Assembly: GCF_900113275.1 (NCBI RefSeq)
Contig: NZ_FOOU01000001.1
Span: forward strand, 372,001-436,000
Direction of reading: 5' to 3'
DNA: 64,000 bases
From: Neptunomonas qingdaonensis
Lineage (GTDB): Bacteria > Pseudomonadota > Gammaproteobacteria > Pseudomonadales > Balneatricaceae
Position numbers and translations under genes: made by a program. The notes below the pieces were generated by a model. That model saw nothing but the letters and a program-made list of their open reading frames with translations, ran no database searches and was not told the DNA's origin. Shown here in pieces: positions 54,650 through 63,181 of the stretch (its first letter is position 1; each line of letters starts with the position of its first letter).

Positions 54650-55882
54650 TCAGAACAAGCGGCGGCAGCGAATAGTGCCTTTGACTTCCAGCATTTTCTG
54701 CAAAGCGATGACAGAGCAGTCTGCATCCACATCAATCACCACATAACCCACTTTGTCATTGGTTTGCAGGTATTGCCCAGAGATGTTGATATTGTTCTCT
54801 GACAGTATGTTGTTGATGTTGGATAGCACACCAGGAATATTTTCGTGGACATGCAGCAAGCGGTGAACATCTGGATGCTCAGGTAATGCTACTTCCGGGA
54901 AGTTAACCGACGTAATAGAAGAACCATTATCACTGTACTTAACCAGCTTCTCGGCGACTTCATAGCCGATGTTTTCCTGTGCTTCCATGGTAGAACCACC
55001 CACATGTGGCGTCAGGATAACATTGTCAAATTCGCGTAACGGGGAGATGAACTCATCATTATTAGAACGTGGCTCAACAGGGAATACATCAATAGCCGCC
55101 CCGTGTAATTTGCCGGCTCTGAGTGCATCACATAAGTCGTCGATAACAACGACAGTGCCGCGTGCCGCATTAATGAAGATGGCACCATTTTTCATCTGTT
55201 CAAACTGTGCAGCGCCCATCATATCTTTGGTCGATGCTGTTTCAGGTACATGTAGCGTGATGATATCGCAGGTACGCAGAAGCTCGTTCAGATCGGCAGT
55301 CTGTTTAGCATTGCCGAGTGTTAACTTGTTAACCACGTCATGGAAATAAACGTCCATGCCCAAGCCTTCGGCCAGTACGCTTAGCTGTGAGCCGATACTG
55401 CCGTAACCGACGATACCCAGTTTTTTGCCACGAATTTCGTAAGAATTGGTAGCCGATTTCTGCCAAATACCACGGTGCGCTTTAGCACTTTTTTCTGCAA
55501 CGCCGCGAAGCAGGATAATCGCTTCAGCCAATACTAATTCAGCAACCGAACGGGTATTTGAATAAGGTGCGTTAAATACAGCCACGCCCTGACGAGTCGC
55601 TGCTGCCAGATCGACCTGGTTAGTACCGATACAGAAGCATCCTACGGCAACGAGTTTTTGTGCCGCTTCAAATACTTTTTCAGTGAGCTGTGTGCGTGAG
55701 CGCAGGCCAATAAAGTGAACGTCAGCCACACGCTCGAGTAATTCCTCTTCCGGTAAGGAGCCGGTGTGAAACTCAATGTTGGTATAGCCTTGAGAATTAA
55801 GCGTGTCGATAGCGGACTGGTGTACGCCTTCCAACAACAGAATTTTGATTTTGCTCTTATCCAGGGACGTAACTTTGCTCAT
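54650..55882 (-). CDS. serA: D-3-phosphoglycerate dehydrogenase
   Basis: SerA oxidises 3-phosphoglycerate to phosphohydroxypyruvate, the first step of serine synthesis. The 410-residue length is that of the E. coli type. It has the N-terminal substrate domain (IGLRSRTQLTEKV), the Rossmann motif GKKLGIVGYGSIGSQLSVLAE near 150-170, the catalytic Arg region INAARGTVVV, the catalytic Glu in PVEPRS, and His in ILTPHVGGSTMEAQENIG. A C-terminal ACT domain (about 335-410, VHENIPGVLSNINNILSENNINISGQYL) is the serine-feedback site. The gene stands alone between the terminator and the ppnP gene. Confidence 0.98.
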   Translation of the reverse strand: MSKVTSLDKSKIKILLLEGVHQSAIDTLNSQGYTNIEFHTGSLPEEELLERVADVHFIGLRSRTQLTEKVFEAAQKLVAVGCFCIGTNQVDLAAATRQGVAVFNAPYSNTRSVAELVLAEAIILLRGVAEKSAKAHRGIWQKSATNSYEIRGKKLGIVGYGSIGSQLSVLAEGLGMDVYFHDVVNKLTLGNAKQTADLNELLRTCDIITLHVPETASTKDMMGAAQFEQMKNGAIFINAARGTVVVIDDLCDALRAGKLHGAAIDVFPVEPRSNNDEFISPLREFDNVILTPHVGGSTMEAQENIGYEVAEKLVKYSDNGSSITSVNFPEVALPEHPDVHRLLHVHENIPGVLSNINNILSENNINISGQYLQTNDKVGYVVIDVDADCSVIALQKMLEVKGTIRCRRLF

Positions 55883-56028
55883 CTTCTGCGACTCTTTGTA
55901 GTGGTCAGAAAAGTAGTCGATTATCTCGACTGCGTGAAAGGCGGCTATATTATCACAGAGATAGATGAAAGGGATTGTGTCATAAGAGTGAATTTACGGA
56001 AAAATATTCATGATAAGATGAGTCGGTT

Positions 56029-56070
56029 TGCTGCACAGGTAATCTTCTGATGAATAACACCTGTGCAGCA
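56029..56070 (-). terminator. Strong hairpin downstream of ppnP, no T-run
   Basis: Twelve-base perfect arms TGCTGCACAGGT and ACCTGTGCAGCA with an 18-base loop. It lies 14 bases past the ppnP stop. The lack of a T-run makes intrinsic termination uncertain. It may protect the mRNA 3' end. Confidence 0.6.
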
Positions 56071-56083
56071 GCGTAGAGCTCGT

Positions 56084-56365
56084 TTAGCTATAGAAGCAAA
56101 GATATGCGCTGGCCTGCTCCACTTTTAGCTGAAACTTCTGGTTAGCATCAACATTAAATTCAGTGCCGGCAGGGTAGCTGGTAAAATCAGCAGAACCAGG
56201 CAATTTCACCATCAGTTCACCGCTGATCACTTTCATCAACTCTTTCTGGCTGGTGCCAAATTCATATTCACCGGGAGCCATAACTCCGCTAGTTACCTGA
56301 CCTTCACTGTTTTCAAAGCCGATCGATTTTACTTTACCATCGAAATATTCATTTACCTTCAGCAT
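56084..56365 (-). CDS. ppnP: Pyrimidine/purine nucleoside phosphorylase PpnP (DUF1255)
   Basis: PpnP phosphorolyses several nucleosides to free base and ribose 1-phosphate. The 93-residue cupin-like protein is the usual size. Features are [35 protein letters not shown] in parts, [20 protein letters not shown] and the C-terminal [18 protein letters not shown]. All residues of the small beta-barrel are present. It lies 30 bases downstream of a LysR gene on the same strand, which may put the two in one transcript, and upstream of serA. Confidence 0.95.
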   Translation of the reverse strand: MLKVNEYFDGKVKSIGFENSEGQVTSGVMAPGEYEFGTSQKELMKVISGELMVKLPGSADFTSYPAGTEFNVDANQKFQLKVEQASAYLCFYS

Positions 56366-56395
56366 AAGGCTCTCTCCAATTGTCTGAGCGCAGCA

Positions 56396-57292
56396 TCATA
56401 AAGTTTGTTTGGCTTTTTGGCTACTGCGATGATCTAACATAAAACGCACAAATGCCTGGTTTGCCTGTGACAGGTAGCGGTCTTTATTCCAGGCGATAGA
56501 CAGATCCAGCCGGACGGGTTGGCTGAAAGGCAGGGCGATCAGGTCATCATCGTCCTCGATCACCATGCCTAATAGCGTAGAGATGCCAAACCCTTGCTTT
56601 ACAATAGATTTGATGAGTGGGATCAGGTTGGTTTCAAAACCAATATTTGGCTTTGCGCCAATTTGCGCGGCAATACGGTCAACAATCTTGCGATGAAAGT
56701 AACCTTCTTGAAACATCACCAGCTCTTCAGAGAAGAAGTCCTCGTAAGTGACAGATTGTTGCGTCGCAAAACGATGATCTTTACTCACCGTGACCAGCAT
56801 TTGCTCTTGTAAAAACAGTTCCGTGTGTAATATTTCAGGTACAAATTCAGAAACAATGACTCCCAGGTCCAGCTCGCCGTGCTCGACCATCTGCTGGAGT
56901 TGCCAGGTACCGCCTTCAATAACCTCCAGGTTTAATTTCGGATGGAGGTGCTTAAACGCCATCAGTATCGGTGGAAAATAATAGGAACCGAGCATACTGG
57001 GAATGCCAATGCGAACTGAACCCTGCGTCAGGCCTTTCAGTTCACGCATCTCTGATTCTGCGTCGTCTATATTTTTCAGGATTATTGCGGCGTGCCTGAA
57101 CAACCGCTGTCCTTCATCAGTCAGACTGATTTTTCGGTCATTTCGGTGGAATAACCGGATATCCAGTTGCCGCTCAAACTTTTGAATAGACATGCTGATC
57201 GCCGGTTGGGCGATATGCAGTGTTTCTGCCGCCTTGGAGAAACTTTGCAGACGGGCGACTTCATGGAAATAGCGCAGTTGTTTGCTATTCAT
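56396..57292 (-). CDS. LysR family transcriptional regulator divergent from an MFS transporter
   Basis: I take ATG 57292 (MNSKQLRYFHEVARLQSFSK) as the start. An in-frame ATG seven codons upstream is open but atypical. The 298-residue protein has a normal helix-turn-helix (AETLHIAQPAISMSIQKFERQLDIRLFHR) and a co-inducer domain from about residue 90. The gene is divergent from the MFS transporter gene, and a textbook T-N11-A palindrome lies in the gap at 57335-57349. It most likely regulates that exporter and itself. The ligand is unknown. Confidence 0.93.
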   Translation of the reverse strand: MNSKQLRYFHEVARLQSFSKAAETLHIAQPAISMSIQKFERQLDIRLFHRNDRKISLTDEGQRLFRHAAIILKNIDDAESEMRELKGLTQGSVRIGIPSMLGSYYFPPILMAFKHLHPKLNLEVIEGGTWQLQQMVEHGELDLGVIVSEFVPEILHTELFLQEQMLVTVSKDHRFATQQSVTYEDFFSEELVMFQEGYFHRKIVDRIAAQIGAKPNIGFETNLIPLIKSIVKQGFGISTLLGMVIEDDDDLIALPFSQPVRLDLSIAWNKDRYLSQANQAFVRFMLDHRSSQKAKQTL

Positions 57293-57334
57293 ATCATCAA
57301 TGCTTCTTATCAAATTGTAATATCAACTCTATAT

Positions 57335-57349
57335 ATCAATATTATTGAT
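57335..57349. promoter_or_regulatory. LysR-type operator (T-N11-A palindrome)
   Basis: The sequence ATCAAT-ATT-ATTGAT is a perfect 15-base palindrome containing T-N11-A, lying in the 175-base divergent gap between the LysR gene (start 57292) and the MFS gene (start 57468). Confidence 0.75.
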
Positions 57350-57467
57350 GACAATGATAATTATTATATATTTTACTGATTATTGGCGCATTGCTAGTGT
57401 GTTGGTGGCGTGTGATGGTGGCATAAACATCTGCTTTTTAAATGAATGTTCTGCGTAGGAAAACATA

Positions 57468-58670
57468 ATGATAGATGATGGAACAGCGCCTTTCTGGAGA
57501 GCCACATTAGCGCTTTGTCTGGGCTCATTTATGATTTTTGCCAATGTGTATTTAACGCAGCCACTGCTGCCTACGTTTGTGCAGACGTTCCAGATTACTG
57601 AGTTGCAAGCCGGTTGGAGTTTCACTATCACAACTCTGACGCTGGGCATCTCGTTACTTTTCTATGGGCCGTTATCAGATGCATATGGGCGTAAGAGTCT
57701 GATGCTGATGAGTATGACTGGCGTGGTGCTGACGACATTTATGCTGTCGCAAACCCAAAGTTATAGCATGCTGTTGTTCTGGCGAGGCCTGCAGGGCCTG
57801 TGTTTAGGTGGCTTGCCCGCGATAGCGATTGCTTATATGAGCGACGAATTTAAGCATAAAGCGATGATTCTGGCGGTGGGATTTTACATCAGTGGAAATA
57901 CTATCGGTGGTATTGGAGGCCGTTTGATCGGCGGCTTTGTTGGTGAGTGGCTGGGCTGGTCTGAGACTTTTTTGGTGATGACACTGGTGAGTTTTATTCT
58001 GCTGATGTTGTTTGCCATGCTTTTGCCTGCTTCACAGCATTTTGTAGCGAAAAAAGTTACACCGGTTGCCATGCTGGTGCAATTGGCCAGGCATCTGCAA
58101 AATCCTTTGCTGTTGCTGGCGTATCTGATCGGTGGATTTAATTTTTTTATTTTTATCAATCAATACAGCTTCGTTACTTTTTTGCTTGCGGACGCGCCCT
58201 ATAATCTTTCACCCTCATGGCTGGGGTTGTTGTTCCTTACCTATTTGAGCGGCACTGTCGGGTCCGCCTTATCGGGTCGTATTGCGCAGCGAATTCCGCA
58301 ACCTGTCTGCATGATTATCGGTATTCTTATTTTGATGGCTGGATCATTGGTGACGCTTATTCCCAGTATATGGGGAATTATTGGCGGTTTTTTGATCAGT
58401 GCATTCGGTTTTTTCTTTGCGCATTCGACGGCCAGCAGCTGGGTGAGTCATAACGCCCATCAAGCCAAAGCCAGTGCTTCATCCTTGTACCTGTTATTTT
58501 ATTATCTGGGCGCGAGTAGTGGCGGCTTTTACCTGCAGCCTTTCTGGGAGTGGGCCGGTTGGTCGGGTATTGTCGCGGGTTCTTTGTTGGTGCTTATGTT
58601 GACGTTAGTAACCGCGTTGGTCTTGTATAGAATCAGTGCTGCTAATAATGTCAGTGTGAGTATGCATTAG
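57468..58670 (+). CDS. MFS transporter (YnfM/AraJ-like)
   Basis: A 400-residue inner-membrane protein with 12 predicted helices. MFS motif A lies in the loop after helix 2 (LFYGPLSDAYGRKSLMLMS near 64-82), FWRGLQGLCLGGLPAIAIAYMSDEF near helices 4-5, and a second A-like motif ALSGRIAQRIPQP in the second half. This pattern fits the small-molecule exporters of the YnfM/AraJ type. The substrate is unknown. Its control by the divergent LysR gene is strongly suggested by the shared promoter region. The last 20 bases overlap the 3' end of the convergent ogt gene. Confidence 0.9.
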   Translation: MIDDGTAPFWRATLALCLGSFMIFANVYLTQPLLPTFVQTFQITELQAGWSFTITTLTLGISLLFYGPLSDAYGRKSLMLMSMTGVVLTTFMLSQTQSYSMLLFWRGLQGLCLGGLPAIAIAYMSDEFKHKAMILAVGFYISGNTIGGIGGRLIGGFVGEWLGWSETFLVMTLVSFILLMLFAMLLPASQHFVAKKVTPVAMLVQLARHLQNPLLLLAYLIGGFNFFIFINQYSFVTFLLADAPYNLSPSWLGLLFLTYLSGTVGSALSGRIAQRIPQPVCMIIGILILMAGSLVTLIPSIWGIIGGFLISAFGFFFAHSTASSWVSHNAHQAKASASSLYLLFYYLGASSGGFYLQPFWEWAGWSGIVAGSLLVLMLTLVTALVLYRISAANNVSVSMH

Positions 58671-59154
58671 TCAGCGCAGCTTGATTTTCAATGTGCAATA
58701 AGTGCTGTTTGAGCTCAAGGCCTGCTGCAAATCCGGTTAGAGAGCCATTTTTTCCAATCACCCGATGGCATGGAATTAGAATGAGAATGGGGTTTCTGCC
58801 GATCGCTGCTGCGACGGATCTGGCCGATTGAGGGCGACCTATACTATCCGCTAGCTGTTGGTAGTAGCGGGTTTGGCCGGTTGGGATTTGCTGTAGTGCC
58901 AGCCATACACTTTGCTGAAAAAGTGTGCCTCCGGGAGCCAAAGGTAATGCAAATGCATGCTCAGGATGTTGAGAATAGTCGTCTAGCTGTTCTTCCAGTT
59001 GAAGAAGGAGTGGGCTGAGCGGATCTTCTTTCCATTGGGGAGCAATGCTGGGTTGGTATTTTTGCCCGATACAGTAACAGCCGGTAATGGCCTGATCTTC
59101 CTCAGTTGCCAGCATCTCGCCAAAAGGTCCGGCCCATCGTCGGTAATGTGTCAT
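58651..59154 (-). CDS. ogt: Methylated-DNA-[protein]-cysteine S-methyltransferase
   Basis: Ogt repairs O6-methylguanine by moving the methyl group to its own cysteine, and it is used up in the process. The 167-residue protein has the N-terminal RNase H-like domain and the C-terminal DNA-binding domain with FQQSVWLALQQIPTGQTRYYQQLADSIGRP in parts and the acceptor motif IPCHRVIG with Cys129. The last part, GSLTGFAAGLELKQHLL, is also conserved. No AdaA domain is fused. It is convergent with the MFS gene and overlaps its stop by 20 bases, so the two transcripts can pair. Confidence 0.96.
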   Translation of the reverse strand: MTHYRRWAGPFGEMLATEEDQAITGCYCIGQKYQPSIAPQWKEDPLSPLLLQLEEQLDDYSQHPEHAFALPLAPGGTLFQQSVWLALQQIPTGQTRYYQQLADSIGRPQSARSVAAAIGRNPILILIPCHRVIGKNGSLTGFAAGLELKQHLLHIENQAALTNAYSH

Positions 59155-59446
59155 AAGGGGTGTCCTGTAGTTAATGATCTAAGTTGATGACATAAGTTGC
59201 TGTGATGCGATAGCAGTGCTTGCTAATAATGTTCATTGAGCATAATCATGTCTCTACTTTACGCTGATTTATGATGAGCTGCTCGCCGCATCCGGACATG
59301 ATGTTTTTCTTAGCTATTTATACTATTTGTGCGGAATTTTTTATCACTTCTGCTGAGCTTGACTACACTATTGTTTATAAACAATTGTTAATAAGAAACT
59401 TTTAATAAATTGATAATAGTGACTGGTTCTGCAAAAGGATGATGGT
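59155..59446. promoter_or_regulatory. Intergenic region between ogt and the GGDEF gene, with interlocked palindromes
   Basis: No gene is seen in these 292 bases. ATTGTTTATAAACAAT (59370-59385) is a perfect 16-base palindrome, and AACAATTGTT (59380-59389) overlaps it as a second one. They lie about 60-75 bases before the GGDEF start. A TTGACT at 59359-59364 is a possible promoter -35 element. Confidence 0.5.
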
Positions 59447-60739
59447 TTGGCTTTGAGAGTATTCACCCTGTTGCTTCCGGCAACTGCTTTATTAGTTGGC
59501 GCATTTTTAGTATTAACGCCGGTTTCTCAGTGGTCTGCTGCCCAACAGGAGACATTAACCTTTGTGCCCTACTTGCTGGCAGGTATAACGGGTTTTCTTG
59601 GCTATAGTTTTAAGCGCAGTCGTATCTTATTAGTGGCGATTAACCTTGGGGCTGCCTATTTTCTGATTCAGAACAATCTTCAGTCGAGCTTGGCACGACC
59701 TGATAACTATGTGCTTTACAGCATCATTTCACTGCTATTGCCGATTAATATTGCGTTGATTGCGCTGTTCGATGAGCGTGGAGTGTTTACGCCGATTGGC
59801 ATTGCCCGCATTGTATTCGTCAGCCTGGGTTACCTGATCGCTTACCTTTTGATGTTGTCGGGTCAGTTGGGGTACTGGCTTACCGGGTTACCTATGAGCA
59901 TGATTGAAATGGCTATTTATGACACCTATCTGAGTGAAGCGGCGGCGATCGTTTTTATTATCTGCCTGATCCCCGTGATATTGTCTCTGCTGTTGAGGAA
60001 AACGCATACCGATGCCGGGTTGTTAGCATCCTTGATTGCGGCACTCGCGATGCTAGTGTGGTTTGATCGCCCGTTGATTTCGCCGTTATTTGTATCTGCA
60101 GCTCTGGTAGCACTCGCCATTTCTGTTGTTCAAAATAGTTATAGCATGGCATTTATCGATGAATTAACTGCTATTCCCGGGCGGCGGGCTTTAAACGATA
60201 AGCTTTCGACACTGGGACGCCGCTACACAATTGCGATGTTGGATATCGACCACTTTAAGAAATTTAATGATACTTATGGCCACGATACCGGCGACCAGGT
60301 GTTAAGAATGGTGGCCGCCAAAATTAATAATATCGGTGGGGCGGGAAAGGCATTTCGTTATGGCGGCGAAGAGTTTGCCGTTGTTTTTGCCGGTAAGAAT
60401 GAGCGAGAAGCGCTAACCTACCTTGAGGAGGTTCGCGAGATTATCGCTAACTACCCGATGGCGATCCGCAGTGAAGAGCGTCCGGAGGATAAGGATACAG
60501 GGCGGCAGTTACGCTCTGGGCAGAAAGGTCGGGAGCATGTGCAGGTGACTATTAGTATTGGGGTATCTGAAAAAGATGAAACACATAATAACCCGGAAGC
60601 GGTGATGAAAACGGCAGACCAGGCGTTGTATGCGGCCAAGAAGGCAGGAAGAAATTGTAGCGTCGCTTCCCATCAGCCACGCCCCGTTAAAAAACCAAGT
60701 AAACCACGGCGTTCTAAAATTGATTTTGTTAAAGCCTGA
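59447..60739 (+). CDS. Membrane diguanylate cyclase (GGDEF)
   Basis: Start codon TTG at 59447 follows AAGGAT by six bases; TTG 59453 is an alternative. The N-terminal 230 residues hold seven or so hydrophobic helices, a membrane sensor without a name. A GGDEF domain follows from about 236 (FIDELTAIPGRRALNDKL), with the metal Asp in MLDIDHFKKFNDTYGHDTGD and the signature RYGGEEFAVVF (306-310 GGEEF). All active-site residues are present, so it probably makes c-di-GMP. The RxxD inhibitory site is not present at its usual place. The C-terminal tail is basic. It could balance the EAL enzyme at 11 kb. Confidence 0.94.
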   Translation: MALRVFTLLLPATALLVGAFLVLTPVSQWSAAQQETLTFVPYLLAGITGFLGYSFKRSRILLVAINLGAAYFLIQNNLQSSLARPDNYVLYSIISLLLPINIALIALFDERGVFTPIGIARIVFVSLGYLIAYLLMLSGQLGYWLTGLPMSMIEMAIYDTYLSEAAAIVFIICLIPVILSLLLRKTHTDAGLLASLIAALAMLVWFDRPLISPLFVSAALVALAISVVQNSYSMAFIDELTAIPGRRALNDKLSTLGRRYTIAMLDIDHFKKFNDTYGHDTGDQVLRMVAAKINNIGGAGKAFRYGGEEFAVVFAGKNEREALTYLEEVREIIANYPMAIRSEERPEDKDTGRQLRSGQKGREHVQVTISIGVSEKDETHNNPEAVMKTADQALYAAKKAGRNCSVASHQPRPVKKPSKPRRSKIDFVKA

Positions 60740-60748
60740 AAGCAAAGC

Positions 60749-60778
60749 GGGAGCGTTGCAGTATACAACAACGCTCCC
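60749..60778. terminator. Hairpin between the convergent GGDEF and ppiC genes
   Basis: Perfect 10-base arms GGGAGCGTTG and CAACGCTCCC with a 10-base loop CAGTATACAA. There is no good T-run on either side, so it is a weaker terminator candidate. It lies between the two stops. Confidence 0.7.
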
Positions 60779-60787
60779 CGACAACGA

Positions 60788-61066
60788 TTACGAGCGGCTG
60801 GTGATTTCCAGCAAGTGATAACCAAACTGTGTTTTAACCGGTCCATGTACTTTATTCAGTTCTTCATTGAAAACCACCTGATCAAACTCACGTACCATCT
60901 GTCCGGGGCCAAACGATCCCAGATCGCCACCCTGGCGTCCAGACGGGCAAGAAGAGTGCTGTTTAGCCACTTCTGCAAAGTCTGCACCGGCTTCAATTTG
61001 TTGTTTCAGTGTTTCGCATTGTGCTTCGGTATCGACAAGAATGTGGCGTGCGCTTGCTTTAGCCAT
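60788..61066 (-). CDS. ppiC: Peptidyl-prolyl cis-trans isomerase C (parvulin)
   Basis: The 92-residue protein is a single free-standing rotamase domain, the size of E. coli PpiC. It has ASARHILVDTEAQCETLKQQI, DFAEVAKQHSSCPSGRQGGDLGSF in parts, the substrate-binding GPGQMVREFDQVVFNEE and the C-terminal PVKTQFGYHLLEIT. No signal peptide, so it works in the cytoplasm on Xaa-Pro bonds. It is convergent with the GGDEF gene and divergent from the FAH gene with 103 bases between starts. Confidence 0.97.
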   Translation of the reverse strand: MAKASARHILVDTEAQCETLKQQIEAGADFAEVAKQHSSCPSGRQGGDLGSFGPGQMVREFDQVVFNEELNKVHGPVKTQFGYHLLEITSRS

Positions 61067-61169
61067 GGGTAAAACCTCATATTATTTATAGATGACATTG
61101 TAGTTAGATCGCTAATGTCGGTATAGGATACCTGTTATTATCAGCGAACCAAATAAGGAAGGATGAAAT

Positions 61170-61835
61170 ATGGCTTACCAACATCGCTTTGTTAATGATC
61201 AGGCATCTGATTTGACCTTGGGTAAAATCGTTTGTGTCGGTCGTAACTATGCTGACCATGCAAAAGAGTTGAATAACCCGATACCAACAGAGCCGATGCT
61301 TTTTATCAAGCCCGCGACAGCGGCTGTTGAGTTGGAGCGGCCGTTTTCAATTCCAACTGAGCTGGGCAGCGTTCACTTTGAGACGGAGATGTCAGTGCTG
61401 ATTGGCAGCACGCTGACGAGTGCCAGTGAGGATCAGGTGAAAAAGGCGATCATCGGTGTCGGTGTGGGTTTGGACCTTACATTACGCGATCTGCAGGATG
61501 CCCTGAAATCTAAAGGTCACCCTTGGGAGAAAGCCAAGTCCTTCGATGGTGCCTGCCCGCTTACGGCATTCGTCTCTGCTGAAAAGGTGGCTGATTTACA
61601 GGATGTTCAGATTCGCCTGAGCGTCAATGGTGAGATACGCCAGGATGGTAATAGTGCCTATATGTTAAATAAGGTGATTCCATTGATCTGCTATATAAGC
61701 CAATTTTTCACACTTGAACCGGGTGATGTGGTGATGACGGGTACGCCTGCTGGTGTTGGGCCGATTCATCAAGGTGACCAGATACAGGTTGAGCTGGTGG
61801 GGGTGTTATCGGCTCAGACATCCGTGCTGGGTTAA
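61170..61835 (+). CDS. Fumarylacetoacetate hydrolase family protein (YcgM/FAHD1-like)
   Basis: The 221-residue protein is the small FAH type. GKIVCVGRNYADHAKELNN near 18-36, ELGSVHFETEMSVLIG near 65-80 with metal-binding Glu residues, GVGLDLTLRDLQDALKSKGHPWEKAKSFDGACP in parts, and MTGTPAGVGPI near 190-200 all match. Members act on acylpyruvates or as oxaloacetate tautomerase or decarboxylase. Substrate choice cannot be fixed here. It begins a plus-strand run with the DUF2927 gene only six bases downstream, so they form an operon. Confidence 0.92.
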   Translation: MAYQHRFVNDQASDLTLGKIVCVGRNYADHAKELNNPIPTEPMLFIKPATAAVELERPFSIPTELGSVHFETEMSVLIGSTLTSASEDQVKKAIIGVGVGLDLTLRDLQDALKSKGHPWEKAKSFDGACPLTAFVSAEKVADLQDVQIRLSVNGEIRQDGNSAYMLNKVIPLICYISQFFTLEPGDVVMTGTPAGVGPIHQGDQIQVELVGVLSAQTSVLG

Positions 61836-61841
61836 TAACCG

Positions 61842-62624
61842 ATGCGCAATAAAGCGACCCGTTTAACCTTGTGGTTACTCGTTTTTATATGCCTGGCTCC
61901 TACGGCTATTGCCAGGGAACGCTGGCAGAATTCAGCGTATATTACCCAGAGTTTTACAGAAGTCGCTTTAGGCAGTGAATTTGGACAGGCTAAGCAGGTG
62001 GTGCGAAAATGGGTTAAACCCATCAGGCTTTTTGTCACTCATCAGGTCGGTGATCAGGCGTTACACGAAAAATTACTGGATGCGCATATTGAGCACCTTG
62101 CTGCTATAACAGGACATGACATTAAACGCGTATCCAGCGCTAAACAAGCCAACATCCGCTTGTTTTTTACCCGCGAAAGCATGTTATTACCGTTAATAAG
62201 GCAGTATTCAGGGAAAGCATCTGTCCAGCACGAACGTGGCTCGGTTTGTCTTGCCAGTATTCGAACCAATGCGGCGGATGAAATTGTAGCGGCCGTTATT
62301 TATATCCCGGTGGACAGAGCCCGCAGGCACGCTAAGTTATTAGCATGCATTGTTGAGGAGCTGACGCAGACACTGGGTTTGCCGCGTGACTCTGATGCTG
62401 TTTTTCCCTCTATCTTTAATGATAAAACGGTCAACTATCTGCTCACAGGTCTGGATGATATTCTTTTGAGAATGTTGTATGACCCGAGAATGCTTCCCGG
62501 AACTGATCGTAGGGAAATACTGAAAATTTCACCTCACATTTTATCTGATTTGGAAAAACGAGGATTAATCGAAAATGCTACGTTAAGGGTAAAAAGTGAG
62601 GGCGCTTTGTATCAGTACTTCTAG
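61842..62624 (+). CDS. DUF2927 exported protein
   Basis: The 260-residue protein starts with a signal peptide (about 1-24, RLTLWLLVFICLAPTAIA) and has the DUF2927 pattern: KWVKPIRLFVTHQVGD, HIEHLAAITGHDIKRV, and the strong block ACIVEELTQTLGLPRDSD with VFPSIFNDKTVNYLL. The His/Glu content of HAKLLACIVEELTQ suggests a metallopeptidase-like fold, but there is no full HExxH. Function unknown. It follows the FAH gene by six bases. Confidence 0.82.
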   Translation: MRNKATRLTLWLLVFICLAPTAIARERWQNSAYITQSFTEVALGSEFGQAKQVVRKWVKPIRLFVTHQVGDQALHEKLLDAHIEHLAAITGHDIKRVSSAKQANIRLFFTRESMLLPLIRQYSGKASVQHERGSVCLASIRTNAADEIVAAVIYIPVDRARRHAKLLACIVEELTQTLGLPRDSDAVFPSIFNDKTVNYLLTGLDDILLRMLYDPRMLPGTDRREILKISPHILSDLEKRGLIENATLRVKSEGALYQYF

Positions 62625-62692
62625 TAGTGGATGTTTTTGTTTTAAATAGCGTCATGAATAATGCGATCAATAGATCGAATAAAGGAAAGATA

Positions 62693-63106
62693 ATGCTTTG
62701 GATAAAAATGTTTCATATTCTCGCCATGACGAGCTGGATGGCGGGTATCTTCTATCTGCCACGTATTTTTGTGCATTATGTCGAGGGCAAAGAGGCAGGG
62801 CAGGATGTTACACGTTTGCAGATTATGGGGCGTAAACTCTATGGTTTTATGAGTATTATGGCGATTTTTACGCTAGCGTTAGGCTTGTGGCTTTGGCTGG
62901 GCTACGGTTTTTCGGGTGGCTGGCTGCACGCTAAGCTGATGTTTGTTGGTTTGCTGATTGGATATCACTTCTGGTGTCGTGCGTATCTGAAGAAAATGCA
63001 GGCTGATCTGCTGGATAAGAGCGGTCGCTATTTTCGTTTGTTCAATGAACTACCACTGTTGATCTTTATTCCGATTCTGATCTTTGTGGTGGTGAAGCCG
63101 TTTTAA
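62693..63106 (+). CDS. hemJ: Protoporphyrinogen oxidase HemJ
   Basis: HemJ oxidises protoporphyrinogen IX in bacteria that lack HemG or HemY. I start it at ATG 62693, behind AAAGGA at 62681-62686. The longer open frame upstream does not resemble the family. The 137-residue protein has four predicted helices, with WIKMFHILAMTSWMAGIFYLPRIFVHYVE (His8, Arg and His of the motif) in parts, YGFMSIMAIFTLALGLWLWL, GWLHAKLMFVGLLIGYHFWC and FNELPLLIFIPILIFVVVKPF. It follows the DUF2927 gene. The haem supply would suit the haem A oxidase at 33-41 kb, but no link is shown by the sequence. Confidence 0.92.
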   Translation: MLWIKMFHILAMTSWMAGIFYLPRIFVHYVEGKEAGQDVTRLQIMGRKLYGFMSIMAIFTLALGLWLWLGYGFSGGWLHAKLMFVGLLIGYHFWCRAYLKKMQADLLDKSGRYFRLFNELPLLIFIPILIFVVVKPF

Positions 63107-63181
63107 GATTCTGAGGAAGGTGGCACTGAAGTAAGAGAGTAGTGTCGATGATGGATGTTACGAATATGAGGGTTTAGCTCC

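Noticed and set aside
62627-62692. Longer hemJ start
   Set aside because: The extension is hydrophilic and atypical, while the ATG at 62693 has AAAGGA and gives the family N-terminus.
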